A model generated the notes under the pieces. The model was not told the DNA's origin. It was given only the letters and a program-made list of their open reading frames with translations, and did no database searches. A stretch of DNA of 64,000 bases from Aquamicrobium aerolatum DSM 21857 (lineage in GTDB: Bacteria; Pseudomonadota; Alphaproteobacteria; Rhizobiales; Rhizobiaceae), in assembly GCF_900113935.1 (NCBI RefSeq), contig NZ_FORF01000001.1, positions 62,001 through 126,000 of the forward strand, written 5' to 3'. Made by a program: the position numbers and the translations under genes. Positions 43,479 through 51,330 of the stretch are shown here, in pieces; positions within the stretch are counted from its first letter, which is position 1, and each line of letters opens with the position of its first letter.

Positions 43479-44668
43479 GATGCTGCTTTCTTTGCTTCGG
43501 TCAGGACCGTGGCCGCCGCATGAATGCGGGCGACCGCGTCGCGAATTTCCTCGTCGCTGACGGTCAGGGGAGGCAGCAGGCGGATGACGTTGTCACCAGC
43601 CGGAACCACCAGCAGTTTTTCGTCGCGCAGCGCAGCCGTCACCGCCGTGTTCGGCACCTTGCACTTGAGCCCGAGCAGGAGGCCGGAGCCGCGCACTTCT
43701 TCAAAGATTTCAGGGAATTCATCGACCACGGAAGCCAGAGACTGCTTGGCGATGAGCGCCTTGTCGTTGACCGCCTGCAGGAAGCCATCTTCCAGGACGA
43801 CGTCGAGCACGGCGTTGCCGACGGCCATCGCCAGCGGATTGCCGCCGAAGGTGGTGCCGTGGACGCCTGCGGTCATGCCCATTGCGGCGCGTTCGGTGGC
43901 AAGGCACGCGCCCAGCGGGAAGCCGCCGCCAATGCCCTTGGCAATCGCCATGATGTCGGGCGAGACACCGGACCATTCATAGGTGAAGAGCTTGCCCGAG
44001 CGGCCAATGCCGGTCTGAACCTCATCCAGAATGAGCATCAGGTCGTGCTGGTCGCACAGGGCGCGCAGCTTCTGCATGAACGCGGCAGGGACGGGGCGGA
44101 TGCCGCCTTCGCCCTGGATCGGCTCGATCAGGATGGCGGCGGTTTCAGGGCCGATGGCGTTTTCTAGCGCTGCGACGTCGCCGAACGGCACCTGGTCGAA
44201 GCCGTCGACCTTGGGGCCGAAGCCGTCGATATATTTCTGCTGCCCGCCAGCGGCGATGGTCGCAAGCGTGCGGCCATGAAACGCGCCTTCGAAGGTGATG
44301 GTGCGGAAGCGCTGCGGATTGCCCTTGGCATAGTGGTAGCGGCGCGCGGTCTTGATCGCGCATTCCAGCGCCTCGGCGCCCGAATTGGTGAAGAACACGC
44401 GGTCGGCGAAGCTGTTCTCGACGAGACGCGCACCAAGACGCTCCTGGCCGGGGATCTCGTAGAGGTTCGAAACGTGCCAGAGCTTGGCTGCCTGCTCGGT
44501 GAGGGCGGCGACCAGCTTCGGGTGGCTGTGACCAAGCGAATTGACGGCAATACCGGCGGCAAAGTCGAGGTAGCGCTCGCCGTCTTCCGTCACCAGCCAA
44601 CTGCCTTCGCCACGGTCAAATGCCAGAGGTGCGCGGGCAAAGGTCTCGAAAAGTGCGGATCCGCTCAT
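43475..44668 (-). CDS. argD: Acetylornithine aminotransferase
   Basis: This 397-residue PLP enzyme of class III makes N-acetylornithine and may also serve lysine synthesis. It has the substrate-loop [39 protein letters not shown] (about residues 220-238) and the PLP-lysine region [20 protein letters not shown] (about 250-269). The start is ATG with GAGAGG 7 bp upstream. The leader contains a promoter-hairpin-U-tract arrangement listed separately. It is the first gene of argD-argF-hslO. Confidence 0.97.
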   Translation of the reverse strand: MSGSALFETFARAPLAFDRGEGSWLVTEDGERYLDFAAGIAVNSLGHSHPKLVAALTEQAAKLWHVSNLYEIPGQERLGARLVENSFADRVFFTNSGAEALECAIKTARRYHYAKGNPQRFRTITFEGAFHGRTLATIAAGGQQKYIDGFGPKVDGFDQVPFGDVAALENAIGPETAAILIEPIQGEGGIRPVPAAFMQKLRALCDQHDLMLILDEVQTGIGRSGKLFTYEWSGVSPDIMAIAKGIGGGFPLGACLATERAAMGMTAGVHGTTFGGNPLAMAVGNAVLDVVLEDGFLQAVNDKALIAKQSLASVVDEFPEIFEEVRGSGLLLGLKCKVPNTAVTAALRDEKLLVVPAGDNVIRLLPPLTVSDEEIRDAVARIHAAATVLTEAKKAAS

Positions 44669-44718
44669 TATATACCTCTCAGACTGCCTGAACGGGGCTC
44701 GTACCCGTTTGGAAAATC

Positions 44719-44740
44719 AAAAAGCCGCCCAAAGGGCGGC
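44719..44740 (-). terminator. Hairpin with U-tract in the argD leader
   Basis: On the minus strand GCCGCCC-TTT-GGGCGGC is followed by TTTTTG, 51 bp before the argD start. It may work as an attenuator, end transcripts coming from upstream, or act as a 5' stem, since the predicted start site lies only a few bases before it. Confidence 0.6.
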
Positions 44741-44751
44741 AAAGGCGGAGA

Positions 44752-44780
44752 TATATCGACCTTTCCGCTTTTTGTGTCAA
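44752..44780 (-). promoter_or_regulatory. Likely promoter of argD-argF-hslO
   Basis: On the minus strand TTGACA (44780-44775) and GATATA (44757-44752) are separated by 17 bp. This is the best sigma-70-type pair in the gap. The predicted start site is about 7-10 bp further on, directly before the leader hairpin. Confidence 0.6.
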
Positions 44781-44833
44781 TTGAAACGTCTTTTGTGAAA
44801 GTCATGCCCCGGCGCGGCACGTGTGACAGATTG

Positions 44834-45018
44834 GACTCACATTCGAGCCAAGTTGGGGAAAACCATAAAATCTGATTCGTCAAACGGCTCAGACTCTTGT
44901 CATGGAGTCAGCCCGTACTGTAGTTTGGCGATAGAAAATAACTAGATTTCGTGCGGCGGATCTAATCACCCGGTAGATGTAGTATCGTTGCGGCATTTTG
45001 CCGAACGGTGAGGGATTC
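44834..45018. promoter_or_regulatory. Cluster of five GANTC (CcrM) methylation sites upstream of gcrA
   Basis: GANTC occurs at 44834 (GACTC), 44874 (GATTC), 44892 (GACTC), 44905 (GAGTC) and 45014 (GATTC). By chance one site per 256 bp is expected. The cluster lies in the argD-gcrA gap. In alphaproteobacteria CcrM methylates GANTC, and GcrA acts on promoters carrying methylated GANTC, so this is a plausible autoregulatory region. Confidence 0.65.
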
Positions 45019-45051
45019 CGTTTACCCGCCGCCAGAGCAGGAGCTTTTCCC

Positions 45052-45567
45052 ATGAACTGGACCGACGAACGGGTTGAGTTGCTGAAGAAGTTGTGGGCTG
45101 AAGGGCTGAGCGCCAGCCAGATTGCAACGCAGCTCGGCGGCGTAAGCCGTAACGCGGTTATCGGCAAGGTGCACCGCCTGAAGCTGTCGGCGAGGGGGCG
45201 TGCGTCAGCGGCGCAGCCAAGGACAAAGAAGGCTCCTTCAGTGTCGCCGGCCCCGGTTCAGAAGCCGGTTGCACGCCCGGTGCGTTCGGCTCCGGCCAGC
45301 GTCGGCGCGACCGCGCTTGCTGTCCAGTTCGAGGCGCAGCCGGCCGCGCGTGCGATGGTTCACATGTCGGAAAACGTGGTGTTGCCGATCTCGCGCAACC
45401 TGACGCTGATCCAGCTGACCGAACGCACCTGCAAATGGCCGAACGGCGACCCGCTGAGCGAAGAATTCAGCTTCTGTGGCAACGAGGCCGGCGAGGCCGG
45501 GCCTTACTGCGGCTATCACTCCAAGCTGGCTTATCAGCCGGCGTCCGAGCGTCGCCGCGCCCGCTAA
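45052..45567 (+). CDS. gcrA: GcrA cell-cycle regulator
   Basis: This 171-residue transcription regulator stimulates sigma-70 RNA polymerase at promoters with methylated GANTC. The N-terminal DNA-binding domain is MNWTDERVELLKKLWAEGLS, then ASQIATQLGGVSRNAVIGKV and HRLKLS. The C-terminal sigma-interacting domain includes LTERTCKWPNGDPLSEEF and the Cys/His-rich FCGNEAGEAGPYCGYHSKLA. A linker rich in Ala, Pro and Lys joins them. The ATG at 45052 gives the conserved N-terminus; an earlier ATG at 44998 adds 18 unrelated residues. Confidence 0.96.
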   Translation: MNWTDERVELLKKLWAEGLSASQIATQLGGVSRNAVIGKVHRLKLSARGRASAAQPRTKKAPSVSPAPVQKPVARPVRSAPASVGATALAVQFEAQPAARAMVHMSENVVLPISRNLTLIQLTERTCKWPNGDPLSEEFSFCGNEAGEAGPYCGYHSKLAYQPASERRRAR

Positions 45568-45583
45568 GGCGATTGAAGGTTTC

Positions 45584-45615
45584 CCGGCCCGTGCGCGACA
45601 GTCGCGACGGGCCGG
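45584..45615. terminator. Long hairpin between convergent gcrA and phoU
   Basis: CCGGCCCGT and its complement enclose an inner palindrome CGCGA-CAG-TCGCG, giving about 14 paired bases. T-tracts are missing on both sides, so it may be a weak or factor-assisted terminator, or an RNA-stabilising structure. The remaining 140 bp to the phoU stop show nothing recognisable. Confidence 0.45.
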
Positions 45616-45755
45616 AAAGACCGCATCAAAGCGGTTTGGTGCGACATTTCAATTGAGCCAGATGCTGCCAATTGATCGCACATGCCGGGCGAAGCCCCGC
45701 AGTTTACAGCAGCAGTTCAATTTCCAGATTTTGCGCGACGCCGAGCCGTTGATGG

Positions 45756-46481
45756 CTACGCCTTGTCGCCGTCAGCAGACAGGACCACGCGGTGGCTCTT
45801 GTCTTCTTTCGGGCGTTCCGGCGGCAATTGCTCGCCGGTGACGACATAATAGACCGTTTCGGCGATATTGGTGGCGTGGTCGCCGATGCGCTCGATATTC
45901 TTGGCGCAGAACAGAAGATGCGTGCACGGTGAAATGTTGCGCGGGTCTTCCATCATGTAGGTGAGAAGTTCGCGAAACAGCGACGTGTACATGGCGTCGA
46001 TCTCTTCATCGCGATCGCGCATGAAGGAGATGGCCTCGACGGAACGCGAGGCGTAGACGTCCAGCACCTGCTTGAGCTGGGTGAGCGCCAGCGTTGCCAG
46101 CGCCTCAAGGCCGCGAAACAGCTGGATCGGCTGGCGCGCATCGGAAACGGCCACGACGCGCTTGGCAATGCTCTTGCCCAGATCGCCGACGCGTTCGAGA
46201 TCGGCGGCGATGCGGATCGTGCCGATGATCTCGCGCAGATCGTCCGCCATCGGCTGACGCCGGGCAATCAGGAGAATGGCGCGATCATCGATCCAGCGCT
46301 GGCCTTCATCCAGTATCGCATCGTCGGCAATGACCTTGCGCGCCAGGGCTGCGTCGGCGTTGATGAGGGCGGCAACGGATTGCTCGACCATGCGCTCGGC
46401 ATGGCCGCCCATGGATGCGATGCGATTGCCAAGAGAGGCCAGTTCCTCGTCGTAGGCACGGACGATATGCTTGGAAGTCAT
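45756..46481 (-). CDS. phoU: Phosphate transport regulator PhoU
   Basis: This 241-residue helical protein has two PhoU three-helix bundles: KHIVRAYDEELASLGNRIAS and the metal-site motif EIIGTIRIAADLERVGDLGK in the first half, and the matching FCAKNIERIGDHATNIAETV in the second. PhoU lowers PhoR and Pst activity when phosphate is ample. The ATG at 46481 is chosen over an adjacent TTG. It lies 93 bp after the histidine-kinase gene. Neither pst transporter genes nor phoB follow, since gcrA is convergent. Confidence 0.94.
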   Translation of the reverse strand: MTSKHIVRAYDEELASLGNRIASMGGHAERMVEQSVAALINADAALARKVIADDAILDEGQRWIDDRAILLIARRQPMADDLREIIGTIRIAADLERVGDLGKSIAKRVVAVSDARQPIQLFRGLEALATLALTQLKQVLDVYASRSVEAISFMRDRDEEIDAMYTSLFRELLTYMMEDPRNISPCTHLLFCAKNIERIGDHATNIAETVYYVVTGEQLPPERPKEDKSHRVVLSADGDKA

Positions 46482-46574
46482 CAACGATACAGGCCCTGCG
46501 AGATTCTACGGTCTACTGGTCATAGGCTAGCCTGATGACAGGAAAAAGAAAGCGTGCGACGGGATTGTGACACC

Positions 46575-47630
46575 TTATTGCGCAGGCAGGTGAATGGTGA
46601 AGCTTGCGCCCTCGCCAAGTTTGGATTTCACGCTGAGCCGACCGTCATGGCGGGTGAGGATGTGCTTGACGATGGCCAGCCCAAGCCCGGTGCCGTTCTT
46701 GACCCGGCTCGTCTCTCCGTCGATGCGATAGAAGCGCTCGGTGATACGCGGAATGTGCTCCTCGGCGATCCCTGGCCCATAGTCGCGGATGGTGACGACG
46801 ACTTCCGGGGCAGGACCGTCGCTGGACTGGCCGATGGTGACGTCGACGCGCTCGCCGGACTGGCCATATTTGCAGGCGTTTTCGAGGAGGTTGACGAGAA
46901 CCTGGGTCAGTTCATCCCGGTTGGCGGGGGCGAGCACTTTTTCCTGTGGCGGTACGAAGTTGACGGTGACGCCTAGATCCCGTGCCAGATGGCTGAGGGA
47001 TTCCACGACACTGGCGACGATCTCGCCAATGTCGATCTTCTCGCCCGTGCGCGCGAACGGCTTCATCTCGATACGTGACAGCGACAGAAGGTCGTCGATC
47101 AGGCGCGCCATGCGCGATGTCTGCGTCTGCATGATCTGCAGGAAGCTGTCGCGGGCCTTCTCGTCGTTGCGCGCGGGGCCGCGCAAGGTTTCGATGAAAC
47201 CGGAAATCGAGGCGAGCGGCGTGCGCAATTCGTGGCTGGCATTGGCGATGAAATCGGCGCGCATCCGGTCGATGCGGCGCGTTTCGCTCTGATCCTTGAA
47301 GTGGATCATCAGAAGGTTGGTGCCTTCCAGCGGCAGGACGGCGACCCTGAAGGCGCGCTCCAGCGGCACGCGCTCGACATATTCGAGCGCACCGGGGCGC
47401 ATCTCCCGCAGCGCGGTCTCGATGATCTTCTGCATCTCGGGCGTGCGGAATTTGTGGGTCAGCATCGTGCCCGCCGGGATGTGCCCGAAGGCGCTGATTG
47501 CCGCGGGATTGGCATAGCGCGTGGTGCCGCGCCGGTCGAAGATGATGATGGGATCAGGCACCGCCGCAGCAAGCTGTTGCGCCGAAAGCGTTTCGATCTG
47601 TTGGGCGTTGGCGCCCTGATCCCGTGTCAT
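46575..47630 (-). CDS. phoR: PhoR-like sensor histidine kinase without membrane segments
   Basis: This 351-residue kinase has an N-terminal PAS-like domain (about residues 18-112; AAAVPDPIIIFDRRGTTRYA). The HisKA phospho-acceptor is ADFIANASHELRTPLASISG, with His at about 133. The ATPase has LVNLLENACKYG (N box), IRDYGPGI and GTGLGLAIVKHI. Sequence type and the adjacent phoU support PhoR. PhoR proteins usually have N-terminal membrane helices; none is present, and the metZ stop 32 bp upstream leaves no room for an extension. Sensing would be cytoplasmic or through PhoU. GGAG precedes the ATG. The partner PhoB is not in the window. Confidence 0.85.
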   Translation of the reverse strand: MTRDQGANAQQIETLSAQQLAAAVPDPIIIFDRRGTTRYANPAAISAFGHIPAGTMLTHKFRTPEMQKIIETALREMRPGALEYVERVPLERAFRVAVLPLEGTNLLMIHFKDQSETRRIDRMRADFIANASHELRTPLASISGFIETLRGPARNDEKARDSFLQIMQTQTSRMARLIDDLLSLSRIEMKPFARTGEKIDIGEIVASVVESLSHLARDLGVTVNFVPPQEKVLAPANRDELTQVLVNLLENACKYGQSGERVDVTIGQSSDGPAPEVVVTIRDYGPGIAEEHIPRITERFYRIDGETSRVKNGTGLGLAIVKHILTRHDGRLSVKSKLGEGASFTIHLPAQ

Positions 47631-47662
47631 GCCGGTCTCCGGATAGCGAGGCGGGGGAATGC

Positions 47663-48856
47663 TCAGGCCAATTTGGCCAGAGCGCGGTCAAAATCCTCGA
47701 TCAGGTCGTCGCCATCTTCAAGGCCGACGGACAGACGCAACGTGCCGTCGAGGATGCCGACTTCGGCGCGCGCCTCCGCCGTCATGTTCTTGTGCGTCGT
47801 GGTCGCCGGGTGGGTGATGAGGCTCTTGGCGTCGCCCAGATTGTTGGAGATCTTGACGATCTGCAGGCCGTTCAGCAACGAAAATGCACCGGCCTTGCCG
47901 CCCTTGACGTTAAAGCAGATCAGCGACGAGCCACCCGTCATCTGACGCGCGATGATGTCTGCCTGCGGATGATCCTTGCGTCCCGGATAGAGCACCTTTT
48001 CGATCGCGGGATGCGATGCAAGATGGTCGGCAAGACGGCCGGCGTTCTCGGTCTGCTGGCGCACCCGCACGGGGAGCGTTTCAAGACCTTTCAGCAACGT
48101 CCATGCATTGAACGGGGACAGCGACGGGCCGGTGTGGCGGAAGTAATCCTGAAAATGCTCCTCGATCCACTTGCGGTCCGAAAGGACGACGCCGCCCAGA
48201 CAGCGACCCTGACCGTCAATGTGCTTGGTGGCCGAGTAGACGACGACATGCGCGCCCAATTCCAGCGGTTTCTGCTGCAGCGGCGTGGCGAACACGTTGT
48301 CGACGACGAGGCGCGCATTTGCCTGATTGGCAAGCCTGGCCACGGCGGCAATGTCGATGACTTCAAGGGTCGGGTTGGTCGGGCTTTCGAGGAAGAAGAT
48401 CTTGGTGTTGGGACGCACGGCGCGCTCCCACTCGCCAAGGTCCGTGCCGTTGACCAGGGTCGTCTCGATGCCATAGCGCGGCATCAGGGTTTCGATGATC
48501 CAGCGGCAGGAACCGAACAGCGCGCGCGCGGCAACAACATGGTCGCCAGCGCTGACGCTGCACAGCAAGGCAGCAGCCACTGCCGCCATGCCCGACGCGG
48601 TGGCGCGCGCCTCTTCGGCACCTTCCAGCTCGCACATGCGACGCTCGAACATGTCGTTGGTGGGGTTGGCATAGCGCGAGTAGACAAAGCCCGGCTCGTC
48701 GCCCTTGAAACGTGCTTCAGCGGCTTCGGCGGATTCATAGACAAAGCCCTGCGTCATGTAGATGGCTTCGGATGTCTCGCCGAATTGCGAACGCAGCGTT
48801 CCGCCGTGCACCAGACTTGTGGCCGGCTTCCAGTTATTCCTGTTGTCGCTTGTCAT
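47663..48856 (-). CDS. metZ: O-succinylhomoserine sulfhydrylase
   Basis: This 397-residue PLP enzyme of the Cys/Met metabolism family makes homocysteine directly from O-succinylhomoserine and sulfide. The PLP-lysine motif is VVYSATKHIDGQGRCLGG (about residues 205-222). EAIYMTQGFVYESAEAAEAR and GFVYSRYANPTNDMFERRM lie near the N-terminus. The ATG at 48856 gives MTSDNRNNW; the open frame extends into the leader, which is the riboswitch terminator and not protein. A SAM-II riboswitch precedes it, so high SAM should switch it off. A phoR-like gene follows 32 bp downstream with no terminator seen. Confidence 0.95.
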   Translation of the reverse strand: MTSDNRNNWKPATSLVHGGTLRSQFGETSEAIYMTQGFVYESAEAAEARFKGDEPGFVYSRYANPTNDMFERRMCELEGAEEARATASGMAAVAAALLCSVSAGDHVVAARALFGSCRWIIETLMPRYGIETTLVNGTDLGEWERAVRPNTKIFFLESPTNPTLEVIDIAAVARLANQANARLVVDNVFATPLQQKPLELGAHVVVYSATKHIDGQGRCLGGVVLSDRKWIEEHFQDYFRHTGPSLSPFNAWTLLKGLETLPVRVRQQTENAGRLADHLASHPAIEKVLYPGRKDHPQADIIARQMTGGSSLICFNVKGGKAGAFSLLNGLQIVKISNNLGDAKSLITHPATTTHKNMTAEARAEVGILDGTLRLSVGLEDGDDLIEDFDRALAKLA

Positions 48857-48875
48857 TGTCTCGGGTTCCAAACAC

Positions 48876-48909
48876 AAAAAAACCGGCCGCAAGAAGTCGC
48901 GCGCCAGTT
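48876..48909 (-). terminator. Riboswitch-controlled terminator in the metZ leader
   Basis: On the minus strand ACTGGC...GCCGGT forms a stem (one G-U pair, extended by CGC/GCG across a short loop) followed by seven T residues, 20 bp before the metZ ATG. It is the expected expression platform of the SAM-II aptamer just upstream. Confidence 0.75.
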
Positions 48910-48919
48910 TCCTCATCGG

Positions 48920-48973
48920 TCCCTTTTAGCGACTTGTTTAACGTGGCTGCAAGCCGACCGGCAAATCACCACG
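48920..48973 (-). ncRNA. SAM-II riboswitch aptamer upstream of metZ
   Basis: On the minus strand the P1 stem CGTGG/CCACG encloses a loop starting TGATTT, as in the SAM-II consensus. The 3' part reads CAAGTCGCTAAAAGGGA, matching the conserved GCTAAAAAGGGA end. Loop bases GGCTTG (48955-48950) can pair with CAAGTC (48936-48931), giving the expected pseudoknot. SAM-II elements control methionine genes in alphaproteobacteria. S-adenosylmethionine binding should lower metZ expression. Confidence 0.85.
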
Positions 48974-49058
48974 GGATAACGGTGCCTTACGCCTTCCCAT
49001 GGCTTGCGTCAATTCATCACGTCATTAAACCTCATCCTAATGAAAAGGACTTTTGCAC

Positions 49059-50150
49059 GTGCGTACAACAGGTATTCTACCGGATCGTGACATCGCGGCA
49101 TTGTTTGACGCGGGCGCGCTGAAAAGCGCCGGGCCTCTCGACGTGGACCAGATCCAGCCGGCGAGCCTCGACCTGCGCCTTGGCACCAAGGCCTATCGCG
49201 TGCGCGCCAGCTTCCTGCCCGGACCCAACAGCACGGTGGCCGACAAGCTGGAACGGCTCAAGCTGCACGAGATCGACCTGTCCGGCGGGGCGGTGCTGGA
49301 AACCGGATGCGTCTACATCGTGCCGCTGCAGGAATCGCTGACCTTGCCGGCCGGCGTGTCGGCTTCGGCCAATCCGAAAAGCTCGACCGGGCGGCTCGAC
49401 ATTTTCACTCGCGTCATGGCCGACCGCACGCAAGAGTTCGACAAGATCCCTGCCGGCTATGACGGGCCGCTGTTCATCGAAGTCAGCCCGCGCACCTTCC
49501 CGATTGTCGTGCGCGCCGGATCGCGGCTGTCGCAGATACGGTTCCGCATGGGGCATGCGCTGCTGTCGGAGATCGAATTGCAGGGCTTGCATGCCCGCGA
49601 AACGCTGGTCGCGTCGGATGAGCCCAACATTTCAGGCGACGGCATCGCGCTGTCGATCGATCTGGTCGGCGACCGCGAGGGGCTGATCGGCTATCGCGGC
49701 AAGCATCACACGGCGGTCATCGACGTCGATGTGCGCGGGGCGCAGGATTTGCACGATTTCTGGGAGCCGCTTTATTCGCGCGGCAAACAGGAACTGATCC
49801 TCGACCCGGACGAGTTCTACATTCTGGTGTCGCGCGAAGCGGTGCATGTGCCGCCGGATCATGCCGCCGAGATGACGCCGTTCGATCCGCTGGTCGGCGA
49901 ATTTCGCGTCCACTATGCCGGGTTCTTCGATCCCGGTTTCGGCAACACCGAAGCCGGCGGCACGGGCAGCCGCGCGGTGCTGGAAGTGCGCAGCCACGAA
50001 GTGCCGTTCATCCTCGAACATGGCCAGATCGTCGGGCGGCTGGTGTATGAGCACATGCTGTCACGCCCGGACCGGCTCTATGGCTCCGACCTGAAATCGA
50101 ACTATCAGGCGCAGGGCCTGAAGCTTTCGAAACATTTCCGCAGCCCATGA
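49059..50150 (+). CDS. dcd: 2'-deoxycytidine 5'-triphosphate deaminase (long form)
   Basis: This 363-residue protein is of the dCTP deaminase/dUTPase superfamily and supplies dUTP for thymidylate synthesis. The family segment SADPKSSTGRLD-like sequence is seen as ASANPKSSTGRLDIFTRVMA (about residues 108-127), and DQIQPASLDLRLGTKAYRVR (about 28-47) is typical. It is nearly twice the length of E. coli Dcd (193 residues); the second half repeats the fold (GKHHTAVIDVDVRGAQDLHD, then EVRSHEVPFILEHGQIVGRL). This long form is standard in Hyphomicrobiales. The start is GTG at 49059, with AGGA 9 bp upstream; a TTG two codons earlier is less well spaced. Confidence 0.88.
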   Translation: MRTTGILPDRDIAALFDAGALKSAGPLDVDQIQPASLDLRLGTKAYRVRASFLPGPNSTVADKLERLKLHEIDLSGGAVLETGCVYIVPLQESLTLPAGVSASANPKSSTGRLDIFTRVMADRTQEFDKIPAGYDGPLFIEVSPRTFPIVVRAGSRLSQIRFRMGHALLSEIELQGLHARETLVASDEPNISGDGIALSIDLVGDREGLIGYRGKHHTAVIDVDVRGAQDLHDFWEPLYSRGKQELILDPDEFYILVSREAVHVPPDHAAEMTPFDPLVGEFRVHYAGFFDPGFGNTEAGGTGSRAVLEVRSHEVPFILEHGQIVGRLVYEHMLSRPDRLYGSDLKSNYQAQGLKLSKHFRSP

Positions 50151-50163
50151 TGCATGATGCCGC

Positions 50164-50194
50164 TTGACAGACCTGCCCGCGCTGGATGATTAAT
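50164..50194 (+). promoter_or_regulatory. Promoter of tRNA-Gly
   Basis: A consensus TTGACA (50164-50169) is followed by the AT-rich stretch TGATTAAT (50187-50194), which serves as the -10 region. The tRNA begins 10 bp later. Confidence 0.65.
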
Positions 50195-50203
50195 CGCGCG
50201 GTT

Positions 50204-50277
50204 GCGGGTGTAGCTCAATGGTAGAGCAGAAGCTTCCCAAGCTTACGACGAGGGTTCGATTCCCTTCACCCGCTCCA
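50204..50277 (+). tRNA. tRNA-Gly (anticodon CCC)
   Basis: A complete cloverleaf is visible: acceptor GCGGGTG/CACCCGC, D arm GCTC...GAGC, anticodon loop TTCCCAA with anticodon CCC, T arm AGGGTTCGATTCCCT, discriminator T and encoded CCA. It reads GGG codons and has its own promoter. Confidence 0.97.
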
Positions 50278-50283
50278 GATCGC

Positions 50284-51174
50284 CTAAGCTGATGCTGTGG
50301 CGGATACCGCAAGAACATCGCATCCCGAACCAGCCAGAACCTTTCGCGCGACGCTGCCAAGCAGATGCTGGGCGACGGCGTTGTTGCCTTGGGTGCCGAG
50401 GGCAACCAGATCGGTTCCTGAGCGGCGCGAGGCCGTCAGCAGGGCAGAGGATGGATCGCCACGAGCGATCCTGATTTTCGTTGCCGATGGAAGTCGCCCT
50501 TTATCGCCGAACAGATCAACGATCTGCTTGCGCGCGGCCTTCGCCCTGGCCTGACGATAACGCTCGATTTCCGCCTGGCTGGTGCCGGTATTTCTCATTG
50601 CCTGCTCGAAGGCCAGCGGGATTTCCATCGCGTGGATGAGTTCGCGCGATGCGGCGGGAACAAGGTTTGAAGCGGCAGTTACAGCTGCTTTGGCATGGTC
50701 TGAAAAATCAACGCCGATTGCCACATGGCGATAGGCGTTGATGTTGAAATCGCGAACGACGAGCACCGGGCAGGGCGAGCGCCGGACCAGGCGGTCGGCG
50801 GTGGAGCCGAAAAATTTCTCGCGCGCGTTCCGGGCAACGCCTGCCCCCATGATGATGACATCGGCGTTGTACGAAACGGCAAGATCCTCGATGACTGCAA
50901 AGGGTTTGCCGGTCGCGACATGGAGCATCGCCGGGATTTTCGTGCCACTGAGTGTTTCGGAGAGACGCTGGCGGTTCTCGTCGGTGATGCGCACCGTCAG
51001 CGCATCCAGTTCGAGACTGGAGGGCATCCAGGTTTCGGCCGTGTCGATACCTTCCAGCACGTGCACGCCGATGAGCTGAGCGTTGTGTTCATTGGCGAGC
51101 TGCACTGCACGCCCGGCAATGTGCTGGCAGTCCTGCTCGAACGCCAGTGCCACGATTATGGTTTTTATCGCCAT
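50284..51174 (-). CDS. Tandem-domain universal stress protein
   Basis: This 296-residue cytoplasmic protein has two UspA domains. The first begins MAIKTIIVALAFEQDCQHIA and has the ATP-binding signature MGAGVARNAREKFFGSTADR. The second begins HVAIGVDFSDHAKAAVTAAS and ends with LGTQGNNAVAQHLLGSVARK, close to the G-x2-G-x9-G-S pattern. Such proteins support survival under stress. The ATG at 51174 has AGGA upstream. It stands alone between tRNA-Gly (convergent, 6 bp away) and mgtE. Confidence 0.92.
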   Translation of the reverse strand: MAIKTIIVALAFEQDCQHIAGRAVQLANEHNAQLIGVHVLEGIDTAETWMPSSLELDALTVRITDENRQRLSETLSGTKIPAMLHVATGKPFAVIEDLAVSYNADVIIMGAGVARNAREKFFGSTADRLVRRSPCPVLVVRDFNINAYRHVAIGVDFSDHAKAAVTAASNLVPAASRELIHAMEIPLAFEQAMRNTGTSQAEIERYRQARAKAARKQIVDLFGDKGRLPSATKIRIARGDPSSALLTASRRSGTDLVALGTQGNNAVAQHLLGSVARKVLAGSGCDVLAVSATASA

Positions 51175-51330
51175 GGCATGTCCTTTCCGCAATGCGGGCT
51201 CCGGTCGCTGCGGCATGATCGGGAGCCCGAAAACTAAACCTGAGCCCTTGTACCCTGCCATCGGGGAAAAATCAGGCCCGCCTGCATGCGGGCCGGAAAC
51301 TCCCAGATTTGCAGATCGACCGGACCCTGT

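Noticed and set aside
48857-48916. Upstream ATG extending metZ by 20 codons
   Set aside because: This stretch is the riboswitch terminator and its T-run. The ATG at 48856 gives the conserved N-terminus.
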